Assembly: GCA_004297335.1 (NCBI GenBank) | Contig: SCUD01000069.1 | Coordinates: 1 to 39,610 of the forward strand | Reading direction: 5' to 3' | DNA: 39,610 bases | Source of the DNA: Gammaproteobacteria bacterium | GTDB lineage: Bacteria; Pseudomonadota; Gammaproteobacteria; Steroidobacterales; Steroidobacteraceae | Shown: piece by piece, positions 23,376 to 31,556 of the stretch | Position numbering within the stretch: position 1 is the stretch's first letter | Layout of the letters: each line of letters opens with the position of its first letter | The notes under the pieces: model-generated | The model's database searches: none | What the model was told of the DNA's origin: nothing | Seen by the model: the letters and a program-made list of their open reading frames with translations, nothing else | Translations under genes and position numbers: made by a program

Positions 23376-26300
23376 CTATGCCGTCGGCAGCCGGTCAAGG
23401 TCCTCTTCGCGATAGATGACGCCGGTCTTTCCGGTCAGCGGCATCTTGCGGATGAGCACCGCGTGGTCCCGTTCGGACGGACTGGTTCCCCAGTAGTTAA
23501 TGTAGTAGCTGAACTGGGCGTAACCCCCGATCATCGTGTGCGGGTTCATCAGGATCCGAGTCGTCGCATTGTTGTTTCCGCCCCGCAGGTCGGACCGGTC
23601 GTGCTTCTTCGCCAGCGGCGAGAACGGTACGTTGATGTGACGCTCGACCTGGTGATAGGTGATGGCCATGTTGCGCGGCACCTGGTGGCTCACGACGGCG
23701 CGCACGACCTCGATGCCGTTCTCGCAGTACATCTCAACCCAGTCGTTATCCTGGACCTCGATTTCGGCGGCGTCGTCGGGGTGAATCCAGACCGTCGGCC
23801 CGCCTCGGGAGAGCTGCAGCATCGGCCAGTGGTCACGGAACGAACTGTGGATCTGCCACTTGCCGTGCGGCGTGATGAAACGGAACACCTTGGACTTGGC
23901 TTCCGCGCGGTCGAGCTGCACGTCACCGATCGCGACCATGTCGAGCGGCGGCTTGTTGGTCGGCAGGGCCTCACCCAGTTCGCGGATGCCCTGATGGTCG
24001 TAGTAGACCTCCTGGCGTCCCGACAATGTGTGCCATGGCTTGAGGCGTTCCACGTTCATCGTCCACGGGGCGAAGGTGCGCTGCTTGCCAGTCGCAGGGT
24101 CGGAGAGTACGACGCTCCACTGCGGTGTCGTGTGGATGCGCCGCGGCTGGGCCACGATGTCCTTGTAGTGCACGCGCCGTTCCTTCACGCTTTCGACGAG
24201 GTCCGCCAGCGGCAGGCCCACCTTCTTCTCCATCTCCTTGAAGAAGAGGTGCGCGAGCCGCCCGTTGAGCTCAGGCGAGATCTGCAGGATCAGCTCGCAG
24301 AGCTGGTCGGCCCGCTCGAACCAGACTCTCCCGTCCTTGACCGTAAGCGCCTCGTTGTGCTTGAGATGCTCCTCGACGATCGGAGTCAGGTCCGTGTACT
24401 GGCCCTTCGAGCCGTAGCCCTTCGGTCTGGAAACCAGCGGGCCCAGCGACACCAGCTGTTCGTACACCTTCGTGTAGTCGCGCTCGACGATCGCGATGTC
24501 GGGAAAGGTCTTGCCTGGAATCGCCTCGACCTCGCCCTTCTTCCAGTCCTTGACCTCGCCGAGCGGCTGGGCGAGCTGGTCCGGGCTGTCCATCCACAGC
24601 GCCTTGAACACGACGTCCTTCACTGGTTTCGGGAAATGCTTGACGGCCAGCTCGGAGAACTTCTTCGCAATGAGCTTGAAGGCATCCCAGTCGTGCTTTG
24701 CTTCCCAGGGCGGATTCGTCGCCGGGGTCAGCGGATGGATGAACGTGTGCATGTCGCCGAAGGTCACGTCGTGCTTCTCGTACCAGAACGCTGCCGGGAG
24801 CACGATGTCCGAGTAGTTGGCCGTCGAGTCCATGCGGAAGTTCAGGTTGATCATCAGGTCGAGCTTGCCGACCGCAGCCGGCTCGTGCCACTCGATCTCC
24901 TGCACCTTGCCGCGGGCGGGCTCGCTCTCCCACAGCGAGTTGTCATGCGTGCCCAGGAAGTGCTTGAGCGCCAGTTCCTGACCGCGCATGCTGGTGCCGA
25001 CGAGATTTCCACGATACACCGTCAGTACCTTGAGCCGGTTCTCCGGCGCATCAACGTCAGGCAGGGCGAAGTCGGCCTTGCCCTCCTTGAACTGGCGGAA
25101 TACCCACGCCTTCACCTCGTCGTCCGTCCGGCAGCCGGCGGCAACCGCCTCGTCATAGAGTCGCAGCGGGTTCTGCCGGTCCATCTGCGGGAAGAACGGC
25201 AGCCAGCCAAGCCGGACGGCGAGCGCGTTCATGTCGGCGGCATGGTTGTACTGCGGGAGCTTCTTCGCCCCGGTTGCCCACTGCGTGTCCAGCTCCATGC
25301 CGTCATAACGCCATTGCCCGGTGTGGAAGTACCACAGCGAAGTCGAATTCATCAAGCGCGGCGGACGCTGCCAGTCGAGTGCGCCGCTCAGGTTGACGAA
25401 TGCGGCATTCAGCCGCGTGTGCTGCGTTCCGACATAGTGGTTGAAATTGCCGCCGTTCTTGCCGTTGCAGCCGCAGAGCGCCAGCATGACCGCCTCGTTG
25501 CGGTAATACAGTGATGCACCGTGATAGAAGTGCTGTAACCCGGGGCCCGTGATGAACAGTGACTTGCCCCCGGTCTTTTCCGCGTTCTCGGCAAATTCGC
25601 GCGCGACCTGGATCGCAAGATTCCGGCTCACGCCGGATAGCCTTTCCTGCCATGCTGGAGTGTATGGCCGGGGGTCGTCATAGTCCTTCGGGTAGTCCCC
25701 GCCGAGCCCGCGTGACACGCCGGCCTGAGCCATCAGCAGGTCGAAGGCCGTAGTCACCAGGACCTCGGAACCGTCCTTCGTGCGCAGCCGGCGCGCCGGA
25801 ACCTCGCGCAGGATTTCCACCGCGCGCTGACCTCGGCCCGGTGTCCGGCCGGTCTGCATGTTGAACGTATCGGTGAAATCGCTGAACGAAACCATCGCCC
25901 GCTGATCGCTCCTGCCGAGCAGGGACAGGAGTGGATCGAAGTCCTCCTTTGTGACCGCATTCTTCAGCTGCAGGTTCCAGTTGCCAGTTGGCTCCTTCTC
26001 CCAGCGGAAGCCGATCGAGCCGGTGGGCACGTGCAGGGCGCCGCCCGTGTCTGTCATGATGAGCTTCCAGTCAGCGTTCTCCTCGCGCGCGTACTCGGCG
26101 ATGTCCGAGGCCCGCAAGAACCGGCCCATCTGATATTGGTCGCCGTCCCGGTCGAGCACGACGAGGAACGGCAGGTTGGTGTAGCGCTTGACGTAGTCCG
26201 TGAAGTATGGCGTATCCCGGTCAGCGTAGAATTCCTTGAGGATCACGTGGATACAGGCCATGAAGTAGGCGCCATCACTACCGGGAACGACAGGCACCCA

Positions 26301-27131
26301 CAGGTCTGAGTACTTGGCCACGTCGGAGTAGTTGGGGGACACGACGACGATCTTCGTGCCCCGGTACTTCGCCTCGGGCAGGAAGTGGCAGTCGGCCGTC
26401 CGCGTCATGTTGAGGTTGCTGCCCGCGACGATCCAGTACGTGCCCTGATACCAGTCGGAACTCTCGCAGTTCTCGGTCTGGTCCCCGAACATCGAGGACG
26501 ACACATGGGGCAGGTCGTGATACCACTCGTAGTAGCTGCAGTAGATACCGCCGATGAGGTTGTTGTAGCGATGACCGGAAATGAAGCTTGCGAGGCTCAT
26601 CGCCGGAATCGGTGAGAAGTTCGCGATGTGGTCTGGTCCGTACTTCTTGATTGTGTAGATCTGGGCTGCGGCAGCCAGTTCGACCGCGTCGTCCCAGGTG
26701 ACACGCTTCCACCCTGCCTTGCCGCGGGCCGCCTTGAACGCTCCGGCCCGCTTCTCGTCCTCGATGATGGCCGCCCAGGCCTCGACCGCATCCTTGCCGC
26801 GTCCGCGCTCCTCCTGGTAGAAGTCCCAGAGAACGCGGCGGATGTACGGGTACTTCGGACGCAAGGGACTGTACGGATACCAGGACGCGGTGATACCGCG
26901 CTGGCAGCCGCGCGGCTCCACGTTGGGAATGTCCGGATCGATCTGCGGGTAGTCCGTCTTCTGCAGCTCCCAGCAAATCAGACCGTCCTTGACGAACACT
27001 TCCCAGCTGCAGGCCATAGAGCAGTTGACGCCGTGGCTGCTGCGCACGCTGTAGTCATACGACCAGCGGTTGCGGTAAAAGTCCTCCCAGGAACGGGAGT
27101 CATCTGTCACCTTGAACCACTTGCTCTTCAT
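23376..27131 (-). CDS. narG: Respiratory nitrate reductase alpha subunit
   Basis: A 1251-residue molybdenum bis-MGD catalytic subunit, close to the usual 1250. The FS0 cluster motif is at the N-terminus (His33, Cys37, Cys41 in SSHGVNCSMAC, then a later Cys in PRGCQRG). The Mo-ligand Asp region is ESSDWYQGTYW followed by AGSNLNMTRTADCHF. The N-terminus has no twin-arginine signal, so the site faces the cytoplasm and nitrate must be imported, consistent with the NarK-type gene alongside. ATG 27131 follows GGAG and overlaps the cytochrome c stop (ATGA). An upstream in-frame extension of 119 codons runs through the cytochrome gene in another frame and is rejected. Confidence 0.96.
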   Translation of the reverse strand: MKSKWFKVTDDSRSWEDFYRNRWSYDYSVRSSHGVNCSMACSWEVFVKDGLICWELQKTDYPQIDPDIPNVEPRGCQRGITASWYPYSPLRPKYPYIRRVLWDFYQEERGRGKDAVEAWAAIIEDEKRAGAFKAARGKAGWKRVTWDDAVELAAAAQIYTIKKYGPDHIANFSPIPAMSLASFISGHRYNNLIGGIYCSYYEWYHDLPHVSSSMFGDQTENCESSDWYQGTYWIVAGSNLNMTRTADCHFLPEAKYRGTKIVVVSPNYSDVAKYSDLWVPVVPGSDGAYFMACIHVILKEFYADRDTPYFTDYVKRYTNLPFLVVLDRDGDQYQMGRFLRASDIAEYAREENADWKLIMTDTGGALHVPTGSIGFRWEKEPTGNWNLQLKNAVTKEDFDPLLSLLGRSDQRAMVSFSDFTDTFNMQTGRTPGRGQRAVEILREVPARRLRTKDGSEVLVTTAFDLLMAQAGVSRGLGGDYPKDYDDPRPYTPAWQERLSGVSRNLAIQVAREFAENAEKTGGKSLFITGPGLQHFYHGASLYYRNEAVMLALCGCNGKNGGNFNHYVGTQHTRLNAAFVNLSGALDWQRPPRLMNSTSLWYFHTGQWRYDGMELDTQWATGAKKLPQYNHAADMNALAVRLGWLPFFPQMDRQNPLRLYDEAVAAGCRTDDEVKAWVFRQFKEGKADFALPDVDAPENRLKVLTVYRGNLVGTSMRGQELALKHFLGTHDNSLWESEPARGKVQEIEWHEPAAVGKLDLMINLNFRMDSTANYSDIVLPAAFWYEKHDVTFGDMHTFIHPLTPATNPPWEAKHDWDAFKLIAKKFSELAVKHFPKPVKDVVFKALWMDSPDQLAQPLGEVKDWKKGEVEAIPGKTFPDIAIVERDYTKVYEQLVSLGPLVSRPKGYGSKGQYTDLTPIVEEHLKHNEALTVKDGRVWFERADQLCELILQISPELNGRLAHLFFKEMEKKVGLPLADLVESVKERRVHYKDIVAQPRRIHTTPQWSVVLSDPATGKQRTFAPWTMNVERLKPWHTLSGRQEVYYDHQGIRELGEALPTNKPPLDMVAIGDVQLDRAEAKSKVFRFITPHGKWQIHSSFRDHWPMLQLSRGGPTVWIHPDDAAEIEVQDNDWVEMYCENGIEVVRAVVSHQVPRNMAITYHQVERHINVPFSPLAKKHDRSDLRGGNNNATTRILMNPHTMIGGYAQFSYYINYWGTSPSERDHAVLIRKMPLTGKTGVIYREEDLDRLPTA

Positions 27132-27640
27132 GCCCGTTTCTCCACCCTCTTGCGCCCAAACGTCAGCGCGGCCCATGTGAATCCGCCGGCGACCAGCACC
27201 GCGAGTGCGAGTGTCGGCAGATGCTGGCGGGGCCGGACCGGCGCCGCTGCTCGTGCGCCACCCAGATGCTGGATGAGCCCCTCCACCTGCGCCTCGGTCA
27301 ACCCAAGGTTGGGCATCGGCACGCCGTACTGCGCGAGGTTGGCTGTCGCGACCAGATCCCCCGATTTGCGCATCTGTTCCGGATCGCGGATGAAGTTCCG
27401 CAGCCAGTCCGCGCTGCGCCGCTCGGTGACGCCGGCGAGGTCCGGACCGATGCGGACTCCGCCGCCGATCGTGTGACACGCGACGCATACCGTGTCGAAC
27501 AGCTGTCTGGACGGGTCAGACTCCGGAACCTGTGCGCTCATCAGCCCGGGCGTTCCAGCCAACACCAGCAGGCCGGCGAGCCTCGCCGCACGCGGCCGGG
27601 CACGCGGAACCGTGCGCGGATCAGACCAGTTCGCGGTCAT
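27128..27640 (-). CDS. Membrane-anchored monoheme cytochrome c leading the nar operon
   Basis: A 170-residue cytochrome with a signal sequence (LAGLLVLAGTPGLMSAQ), the heme motif CVACH followed by TIGGGVRIGPDLAGV, a candidate axial Met in VPMPNLGL, and a C-terminal hydrophobic anchor (LPTLALAVLVAGGFTWAALTF). It is the first gene of the operon and its TGA overlaps the narG ATG. A cytochrome c at the head of a nar operon is known in Thermus (narC) but is not part of the enteric nar layout. It is paralogous to the cytochrome domain of the oxidase-like subunit II. It could shuttle electrons between the nitrate and NO steps; this is inference. Confidence 0.85.
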   Translation of the reverse strand: MTANWSDPRTVPRARPRAARLAGLLVLAGTPGLMSAQVPESDPSRQLFDTVCVACHTIGGGVRIGPDLAGVTERRSADWLRNFIRDPEQMRKSGDLVATANLAQYGVPMPNLGLTEAQVEGLIQHLGGARAAAPVRPRQHLPTLALAVLVAGGFTWAALTFGRKRVEKRA

Positions 27641-27748
27641 CCCCCCTCCTTCTTCCTTCTCCGATCAGTCCATAGGCCGACGGCTACGCGGCGATCGCCC
27701 GTTCGCGCGGCACGCGCATGGCGGTCCGGTCGGAACGGTAGCCGGACC

Positions 27749-27767
27749 CTCTTACAGGCCACTTACA
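27749..27767 (-). promoter_or_regulatory. SARP-type direct repeat upstream of cytochrome c-narGHJI
   Basis: On the minus strand this reads TGTAAG-TGGCC-TGTAAGAG, the same unit, 11-bp period and GAG extension as at 15499-15517. It lies 109 bp upstream of the cytochrome c start. Eight bases after the second unit comes TACCGT (27741-27736), a weak -10. An inverted repeat GGTCCGG/CCGGACC (27723-27729 and 27742-27748) overlaps the putative -10 region. Confidence 0.6.
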
Positions 27768-27773
27768 TGGACG

Positions 27774-27790
27774 TGCAGCCACTGGCTGCA
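27774..27790. promoter_or_regulatory. 17-bp perfect palindrome in the nar/narK intergenic region
   Basis: TGCAGCCA-C-TGGCTGCA, perfect with one central base, located 7 bp from the direct repeat of the nar promoter and 106 bp upstream of narK. It could be an operator for either divergent gene. No canonical FNR/DNR box (TTGAT-N4-ATCAA) was seen in 27641-27895. Confidence 0.45.
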
Positions 27791-27895
27791 GTAACCGCCC
27801 GACGAACTCCCGGGTTTATTCCCGCGCGTTTCTGCTGCATGATGCGCCGCGGCCCCGCATGCGCCTGGCCCGTTTCCTCCCGGAGGGCACTGCCG

Positions 27896-29248
27896 ATGCA
27901 GAGTACTCCCGCCCAGGTCACACCCGGACAGCGCACGCGCGCGCTGTGGCTCAGCACGATCGCATTCAGCATCTGCTTCGCCGTGTGGCTGCTCTATTCC
28001 ATCATCGGCATTCAGCTGCAGCGGGATCTCGGCCTGTCGGATACGGCCTTCGGACTGCTGGTCGCTACGCCGATCCTGACCGGCTCGATCACCCGGCCGC
28101 TGCTCGGCATCTGGGCCGAGATGTTCGGCGGGCGGCGCGTCTACGTTCTGTTGATGCTGGTCGTCACCGCCAGTGTGTTCCTGCTGCGCTTTGCTGATAC
28201 CTATGCACTGTTGCTCGCCATCGGGCTGTGCCTGGGTCTGGCGGGCGGCGCTTTCGCGGTCGGTGTCGTCTACGTGTCCAGCTGGTTTCCACGAGAGCGG
28301 CACGGCACGGCTCTCGGCATCTTCGCAATGGGCAATGCCGGCGCGGCGCTGACCAGTTTCGGCGCGCCGCTGCTGCTGGCCGTGATGAACTGGCGTCAGG
28401 TCACATCGGTCTACAGTGCGGCGATGCTGGTCACAGCGCTGCTGTTCTGGTTCACCGCGCCCGAGGACCCGCTGACCGACACGCGGCGTTCCACTGGCGC
28501 ACGGCCGGCATCGCTGCGGTCACGGCTGGAGCCATTGCGCAGTCTCCAGGTGTGGCGCTTCTCGATGTACTACTTCTTTGTCTTTGGCGGTTTTGTCGCG
28601 CTCTCGTCATGGCTGCCGCGCTACTACATCGGCGCGCACGACGTTGACATCCGCGCCGCCGGGCTGCTGACCGCGGGTTTTGCGCTGCCGGCTGCCGTGG
28701 TCCGGGCACTCGGCGGCATTCTTGCTGACCGTTACGGTGCGCGCGTGATCATGTATGTGGCATTCTCGACCTCCCTGGTCTGCCTGTTCCTGCTGGCCTA
28801 TCCCGACACGCGCTACATCGTCGACGGCATCCACGGTCCGATCCACTTCACGATTGCGCCGTCCATGGTCGAGCGTGTTGCGGTCCTCTTCGTGCTGGCC
28901 TGCGCGATGGCCACCGGCTCCGCCGCGGTGTTCAAGCACATCCCGACCTATTATCCGAACCACGTTGGCGCGGTCGGCGGCGTCGTCGGCATGATCGGCG
29001 GCCTCGGCGGGTTCTTCCTGCCGATCGCGTTCGGGCTGATGAACGATCTGCTCAGCATCTGGACCAGCTGTTTCATGCTGCTGTTTGCAGTTGGTGGCGT
29101 CAATCTGCTGTGGATGCACTTTGCGATCCGGCGCATGGAGCACCGCCACTTTCCGGTGCTGGCGACCGAAACGGACCTGCCGGAAATCATGGCCGCGGCC
29201 GAGGGGCATCGGCATGGCCGGAGTAGCCCGGATCTGCCTCCTGCTTGA
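27896..29248 (+). CDS. narK: NarK/NNP-family nitrate/nitrite transporter
   Basis: A 450-residue, 12-helix major facilitator of the nitrate/nitrite porter group. Signatures are WFPRERHGTALGIFAMGNAGAA in the first half, NHVGAVGGVVGMIGGLGGFFLP (the glycine-rich NNP motif) in the second, and the LGGILADRYGAR loop. It should import nitrate for the cytoplasmic NarG site or exchange nitrate for nitrite. ATG 27896 follows GGAGGG at 27882-27887. The frame is open far upstream across the divergent cytochrome gene, but that part is antisense. It is divergent from the nar operon. Confidence 0.88.
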   Translation: MQSTPAQVTPGQRTRALWLSTIAFSICFAVWLLYSIIGIQLQRDLGLSDTAFGLLVATPILTGSITRPLLGIWAEMFGGRRVYVLLMLVVTASVFLLRFADTYALLLAIGLCLGLAGGAFAVGVVYVSSWFPRERHGTALGIFAMGNAGAALTSFGAPLLLAVMNWRQVTSVYSAAMLVTALLFWFTAPEDPLTDTRRSTGARPASLRSRLEPLRSLQVWRFSMYYFFVFGGFVALSSWLPRYYIGAHDVDIRAAGLLTAGFALPAAVVRALGGILADRYGARVIMYVAFSTSLVCLFLLAYPDTRYIVDGIHGPIHFTIAPSMVERVAVLFVLACAMATGSAAVFKHIPTYYPNHVGAVGGVVGMIGGLGGFFLPIAFGLMNDLLSIWTSCFMLLFAVGGVNLLWMHFAIRRMEHRHFPVLATETDLPEIMAAAEGHRHGRSSPDLPPA

Positions 29249-29258
29249 CGTGGAACAA
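29245..29258 (+). promoter_or_regulatory. Possible FNR/DNR-type site before hemerythrin gene
   Basis: TTGAC-GTGG-AACAA matches 8 of 10 positions of TTGAT-N4-ATCAA and overlaps the narK stop codon. It is centred about 70 bp upstream of the hemerythrin ATG, a plausible class II activation distance. With two mismatches a chance match cannot be excluded. Confidence 0.35.
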
Positions 29259-29320
29259 GGCTCCGCTGCGCGCGCGGGCCCAGAATTGCGGGCGATCCCG
29301 TTCATTCCAAGGATACTTTG

Positions 29321-29749
29321 ATGATCAGCGAGTTCATGACCGGCGAGCACCGCCATTGCGACGCAGGCTTCGCGAAGGCCGAATCGGCCGCGAGCGAGGA
29401 CGATCTGGAGGGCGCCCGCTCTGCGTACGCCGAGTTCGAGGCGGCGCTGCTCGGGCATCTCGCCATGGAGGAGCAGGTGCTGTTTCCGGCCTTCGAGGCG
29501 AAGACCGGGATGAACGGCGGCCCGACCGCGGTCATGCGCATGGAACACGACCAGATGCGCGGGCTGCTGGGGCAGATGCAGCGGGCACTGTCCGGCGGGT
29601 CCCTCGACGACTTCCTCGGGCTCGCCGAGACCCTGAACGTGCTGATCCAGCAACACAACATGAAGGAAGAGCACATGCTCTATCCGATGACCGAGCGAGC
29701 CCTGGGCGGCGAGGCCACGGCCATCATCGAGCGCATGCGGGCGCTCTAG
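29321..29749 (+). CDS. Hemerythrin-like HHE-domain protein
   Basis: A 142-residue single-domain hemerythrin-like protein with the expected diiron ligands: His10 in GEHRH, His46 and Glu50 in GHLAMEE, a His in RMEHDQM, and His/Glu residues in QQHNMKEEHMLYP. Such proteins bind O2 or NO or repair Fe-S centres in denitrifiers. ATG 29321 follows AAGGA. It begins 72 bases after narK and 2 bases before the next gene's start, forming a three-gene unit. Confidence 0.85.
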   Translation: MISEFMTGEHRHCDAGFAKAESAASEDDLEGARSAYAEFEAALLGHLAMEEQVLFPAFEAKTGMNGGPTAVMRMEHDQMRGLLGQMQRALSGGSLDDFLGLAETLNVLIQQHNMKEEHMLYPMTERALGGEATAIIERMRAL

Positions 29750-29751
29750 CG

Positions 29752-30021
29752 ATGCCTCCGCAGGAGGTCCGGCTGGACGTACGCGGGCTCGAGCCCTGCG
29801 AACCGATGGACCGCATCCTGCAGCGCATCGAGGAGCTTGGCGCCGGCGAACGCCTGCGGGCCCTGATCAGCCGCGAGCCGGTGCCGCTCTATCCATTGCT
29901 GGAACAGCGGCAATTCGCCTGGCGTGTCGCCCGCCTGGAGCCGGCCTGTTGTGAACTCCTGATCTGGCGAGCCGGGGATCCGGTCGCCGGTGCGGTCGAT
30001 CCGGCCCCGGATACCCGATGA
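29752..30021 (+). CDS. DUF2249 (TusA-like) domain protein
   Basis: An 89-residue protein with the DUF2249 pattern: LDVRGLEPCEPMDRIL, a Gly-rich turn (EELGAGERLRALI), then SREPVPLYPLLEQRQF and WRVARLEPACCELLIWR. The family is related to the sulfur-relay protein TusA/SirA and is often found with hemerythrin and NO-related genes. The molecular role is unknown. ATG 29752 is the carrier-sized start; the open frame upstream belongs to the hemerythrin gene. Its stop overlaps the next ATG. Confidence 0.8.
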   Translation: MPPQEVRLDVRGLEPCEPMDRILQRIEELGAGERLRALISREPVPLYPLLEQRQFAWRVARLEPACCELLIWRAGDPVAGAVDPAPDTR

Positions 30022-31319
30022 GCACCGCGCTGTCACTCGAGCAGGCACCACCGCTGTCGGTGCCGCTGCGCTTCTTCCTGACCGCGCCGCTGTTCGGCGC
30101 CGCTTCGGCGGTCCTGCTGCTGTGGGTGGGACCCGAGGCGCTGCAGTCCCGCTGGACGCCGGCAGCACTGGCGCTGACGCACCTGTTCGCGCTGGGCGCA
30201 CTCACCATGGTCATGTGCGGTGCGCTCTTCCAGATGCTGCCTGTGCTGGTCGGAGTCAAGGTCACACGCCCGCGGCTGTGGGGTGGTATCTGCCATGTCC
30301 TGCTGGTCCTGGGCACCCTCAGCCTGGCCGCTGGATTCCTGACGGCAGCACCGGCGAGCTTCCGCCTCGCAGTGATCCTGCTCGCCGCGGGACTCGGCCT
30401 GTTCCTCGTGGTGATCGGCACGGGACTGCTGCGCGCGCCGCGGCTGCAGGACAGCGTGCGCGGCATGCGCTGGGCCTGTGGCGGGCTGGCCGTCACTCTC
30501 GGATTCGGCATCACACTGACCCTCGGCCACGGCTGGGAGAGTCTGCCCATCCTGCGCGTACCGCTGACGGACCTGCACCTGAGCTGGGGACTGCTGGGCT
30601 GGGTAGCCGCGCTGATCGCCGTGGTCTCCTGGCAGGTCATCCCGATGTTCCAGATGACGCCGGAGTATCCACCGGTGCTGCGCCGGTGGCTCGCGGCCGG
30701 GGTCCTCGTGCTGCTGGTGTGGTTCGGGATCAGCGCCGCGGTCAATTGGCCGGGCTCGACCTGGCCGCTCGCGGGACTCGCGCTGCTACTCATTGCCTTC
30801 GCCGGGCTGACGCTGTGGCTGCTGACCCGGCGGCGGCGGACGGTCGGGGACACGAACCTGTCGTACTGGCGCCTGGGCATGGTCGCGCTGATCGCTGCTG
30901 CGCTGCTAGCGATCGCCGGGCGCCTCGGCATGATGGTGCCTGGCAGCCGTCTGGCGCTGGCGCCGGCGGTGCTGTTTCTTGCCGGTTTCGCGCTGTCCGT
31001 GGTCAGCGGCATGCTCTACAAGATCGTGCCCTTCCTGGTCTGGCTACACCTGCAGCAGCGGATCGGCGAGAACCCGGCAGCGCGCGGCAGCATTGCGCCG
31101 CCGAACATGCGGGCCGTGATCCGCGAGCCACGCGCGCGCGCGCAGTGGTGGCTGCACACGGCCGCCCTGACGCTGCTGCTCGCTGGCCTCGTGTTCCCCA
31201 TCCTGCTGCGGCCCGCGGCGTTGCTCTGGCTCGCTTCCTTCGCGATGCTCGGCTACAACCTCGTCACCGCGGCCCGGCTCTATCGGCGCGAATGCGCGCG
31301 GATCGCTGCCTGCACCTGA
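30018..31319 (+). CDS. NnrS-like polytopic membrane protein
   Basis: A 433-residue protein with about 12 hydrophobic segments. The region LTHLFALGALTMVMCGALFQMLPVL (about residues 54-78), with a second LHLSWGLLGWVAALIAVVSWQVIPMFQM and a third ALSVVSGMLYKIVPFLVWLHL, resembles NnrS and related heme/copper-associated proteins that protect against NO stress. Assignment is by pattern and context (hemerythrin and DUF2249 genes overlapping upstream), so the exact family is uncertain. ATG 30018 overlaps the preceding TGA by 4 bases. Confidence 0.6.
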   Translation: MSTALSLEQAPPLSVPLRFFLTAPLFGAASAVLLLWVGPEALQSRWTPAALALTHLFALGALTMVMCGALFQMLPVLVGVKVTRPRLWGGICHVLLVLGTLSLAAGFLTAAPASFRLAVILLAAGLGLFLVVIGTGLLRAPRLQDSVRGMRWACGGLAVTLGFGITLTLGHGWESLPILRVPLTDLHLSWGLLGWVAALIAVVSWQVIPMFQMTPEYPPVLRRWLAAGVLVLLVWFGISAAVNWPGSTWPLAGLALLLIAFAGLTLWLLTRRRRTVGDTNLSYWRLGMVALIAAALLAIAGRLGMMVPGSRLALAPAVLFLAGFALSVVSGMLYKIVPFLVWLHLQQRIGENPAARGSIAPPNMRAVIREPRARAQWWLHTAALTLLLAGLVFPILLRPAALLWLASFAMLGYNLVTAARLYRRECARIAACT

Positions 31320-31340
31320 GCTGAATACAGATCTCAATAC

Positions 31341-31427
31341 GGCGGGACGGGGCCGCGGGGACGTCACTCGCGTGCGCCGCCGGAACTCACGCGCACGCTC
31401 GCGACGTTCCCGCCGCCCCGTCCCGCC
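31341..31427. repeat. Large imperfect inverted repeat (36-nt arms)
   Basis: Bases 31341-31376 pair with 31392-31427 (31 of 36 positions), beginning with a perfect 13-bp GGCGGGACGGGGC arm end, with a 15-base loop. It starts 21 bases after the stop of the NnrS-like gene. Confidence 0.65.
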
Positions 31428-31458
31428 CGCATTGCTGCGGTTCCGGCTGCAACATCAC

Positions 31459-31551
31459 ACGGAGCAGGCGAGGTGGCCGGGGGCCCGCGAGCAAACTCGT
31501 AAGTTCTGTCGGAGTTTGCGAGCGGGCCCCCGGCCACCTCGCCTGCTCCGT
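31459..31551. repeat. Very large inverted repeat (40-nt arms)
   Basis: Bases 31459-31498 pair with 31512-31551 at 38 of 40 positions, around a 13-base loop. It ends 5 bases before the stop of the convergent methyltransferase gene. It is far longer than an ordinary terminator. It could act as a bidirectional terminator, form an extruded cruciform, or be a repeat-element copy. Confidence 0.75.
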
Positions 31552-31556
31552 AATCC

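Noticed and set aside
23214-25514. Plus-strand open frame of 766 codons over narG/narH
   Set aside because: Antisense to the clearly identified nar genes.
31320-31556. CRISPR-like or insertion-sequence ends
   Set aside because: The repeats are inverted pairs forming two hairpins, with no spacers, no transposase and no target duplication.
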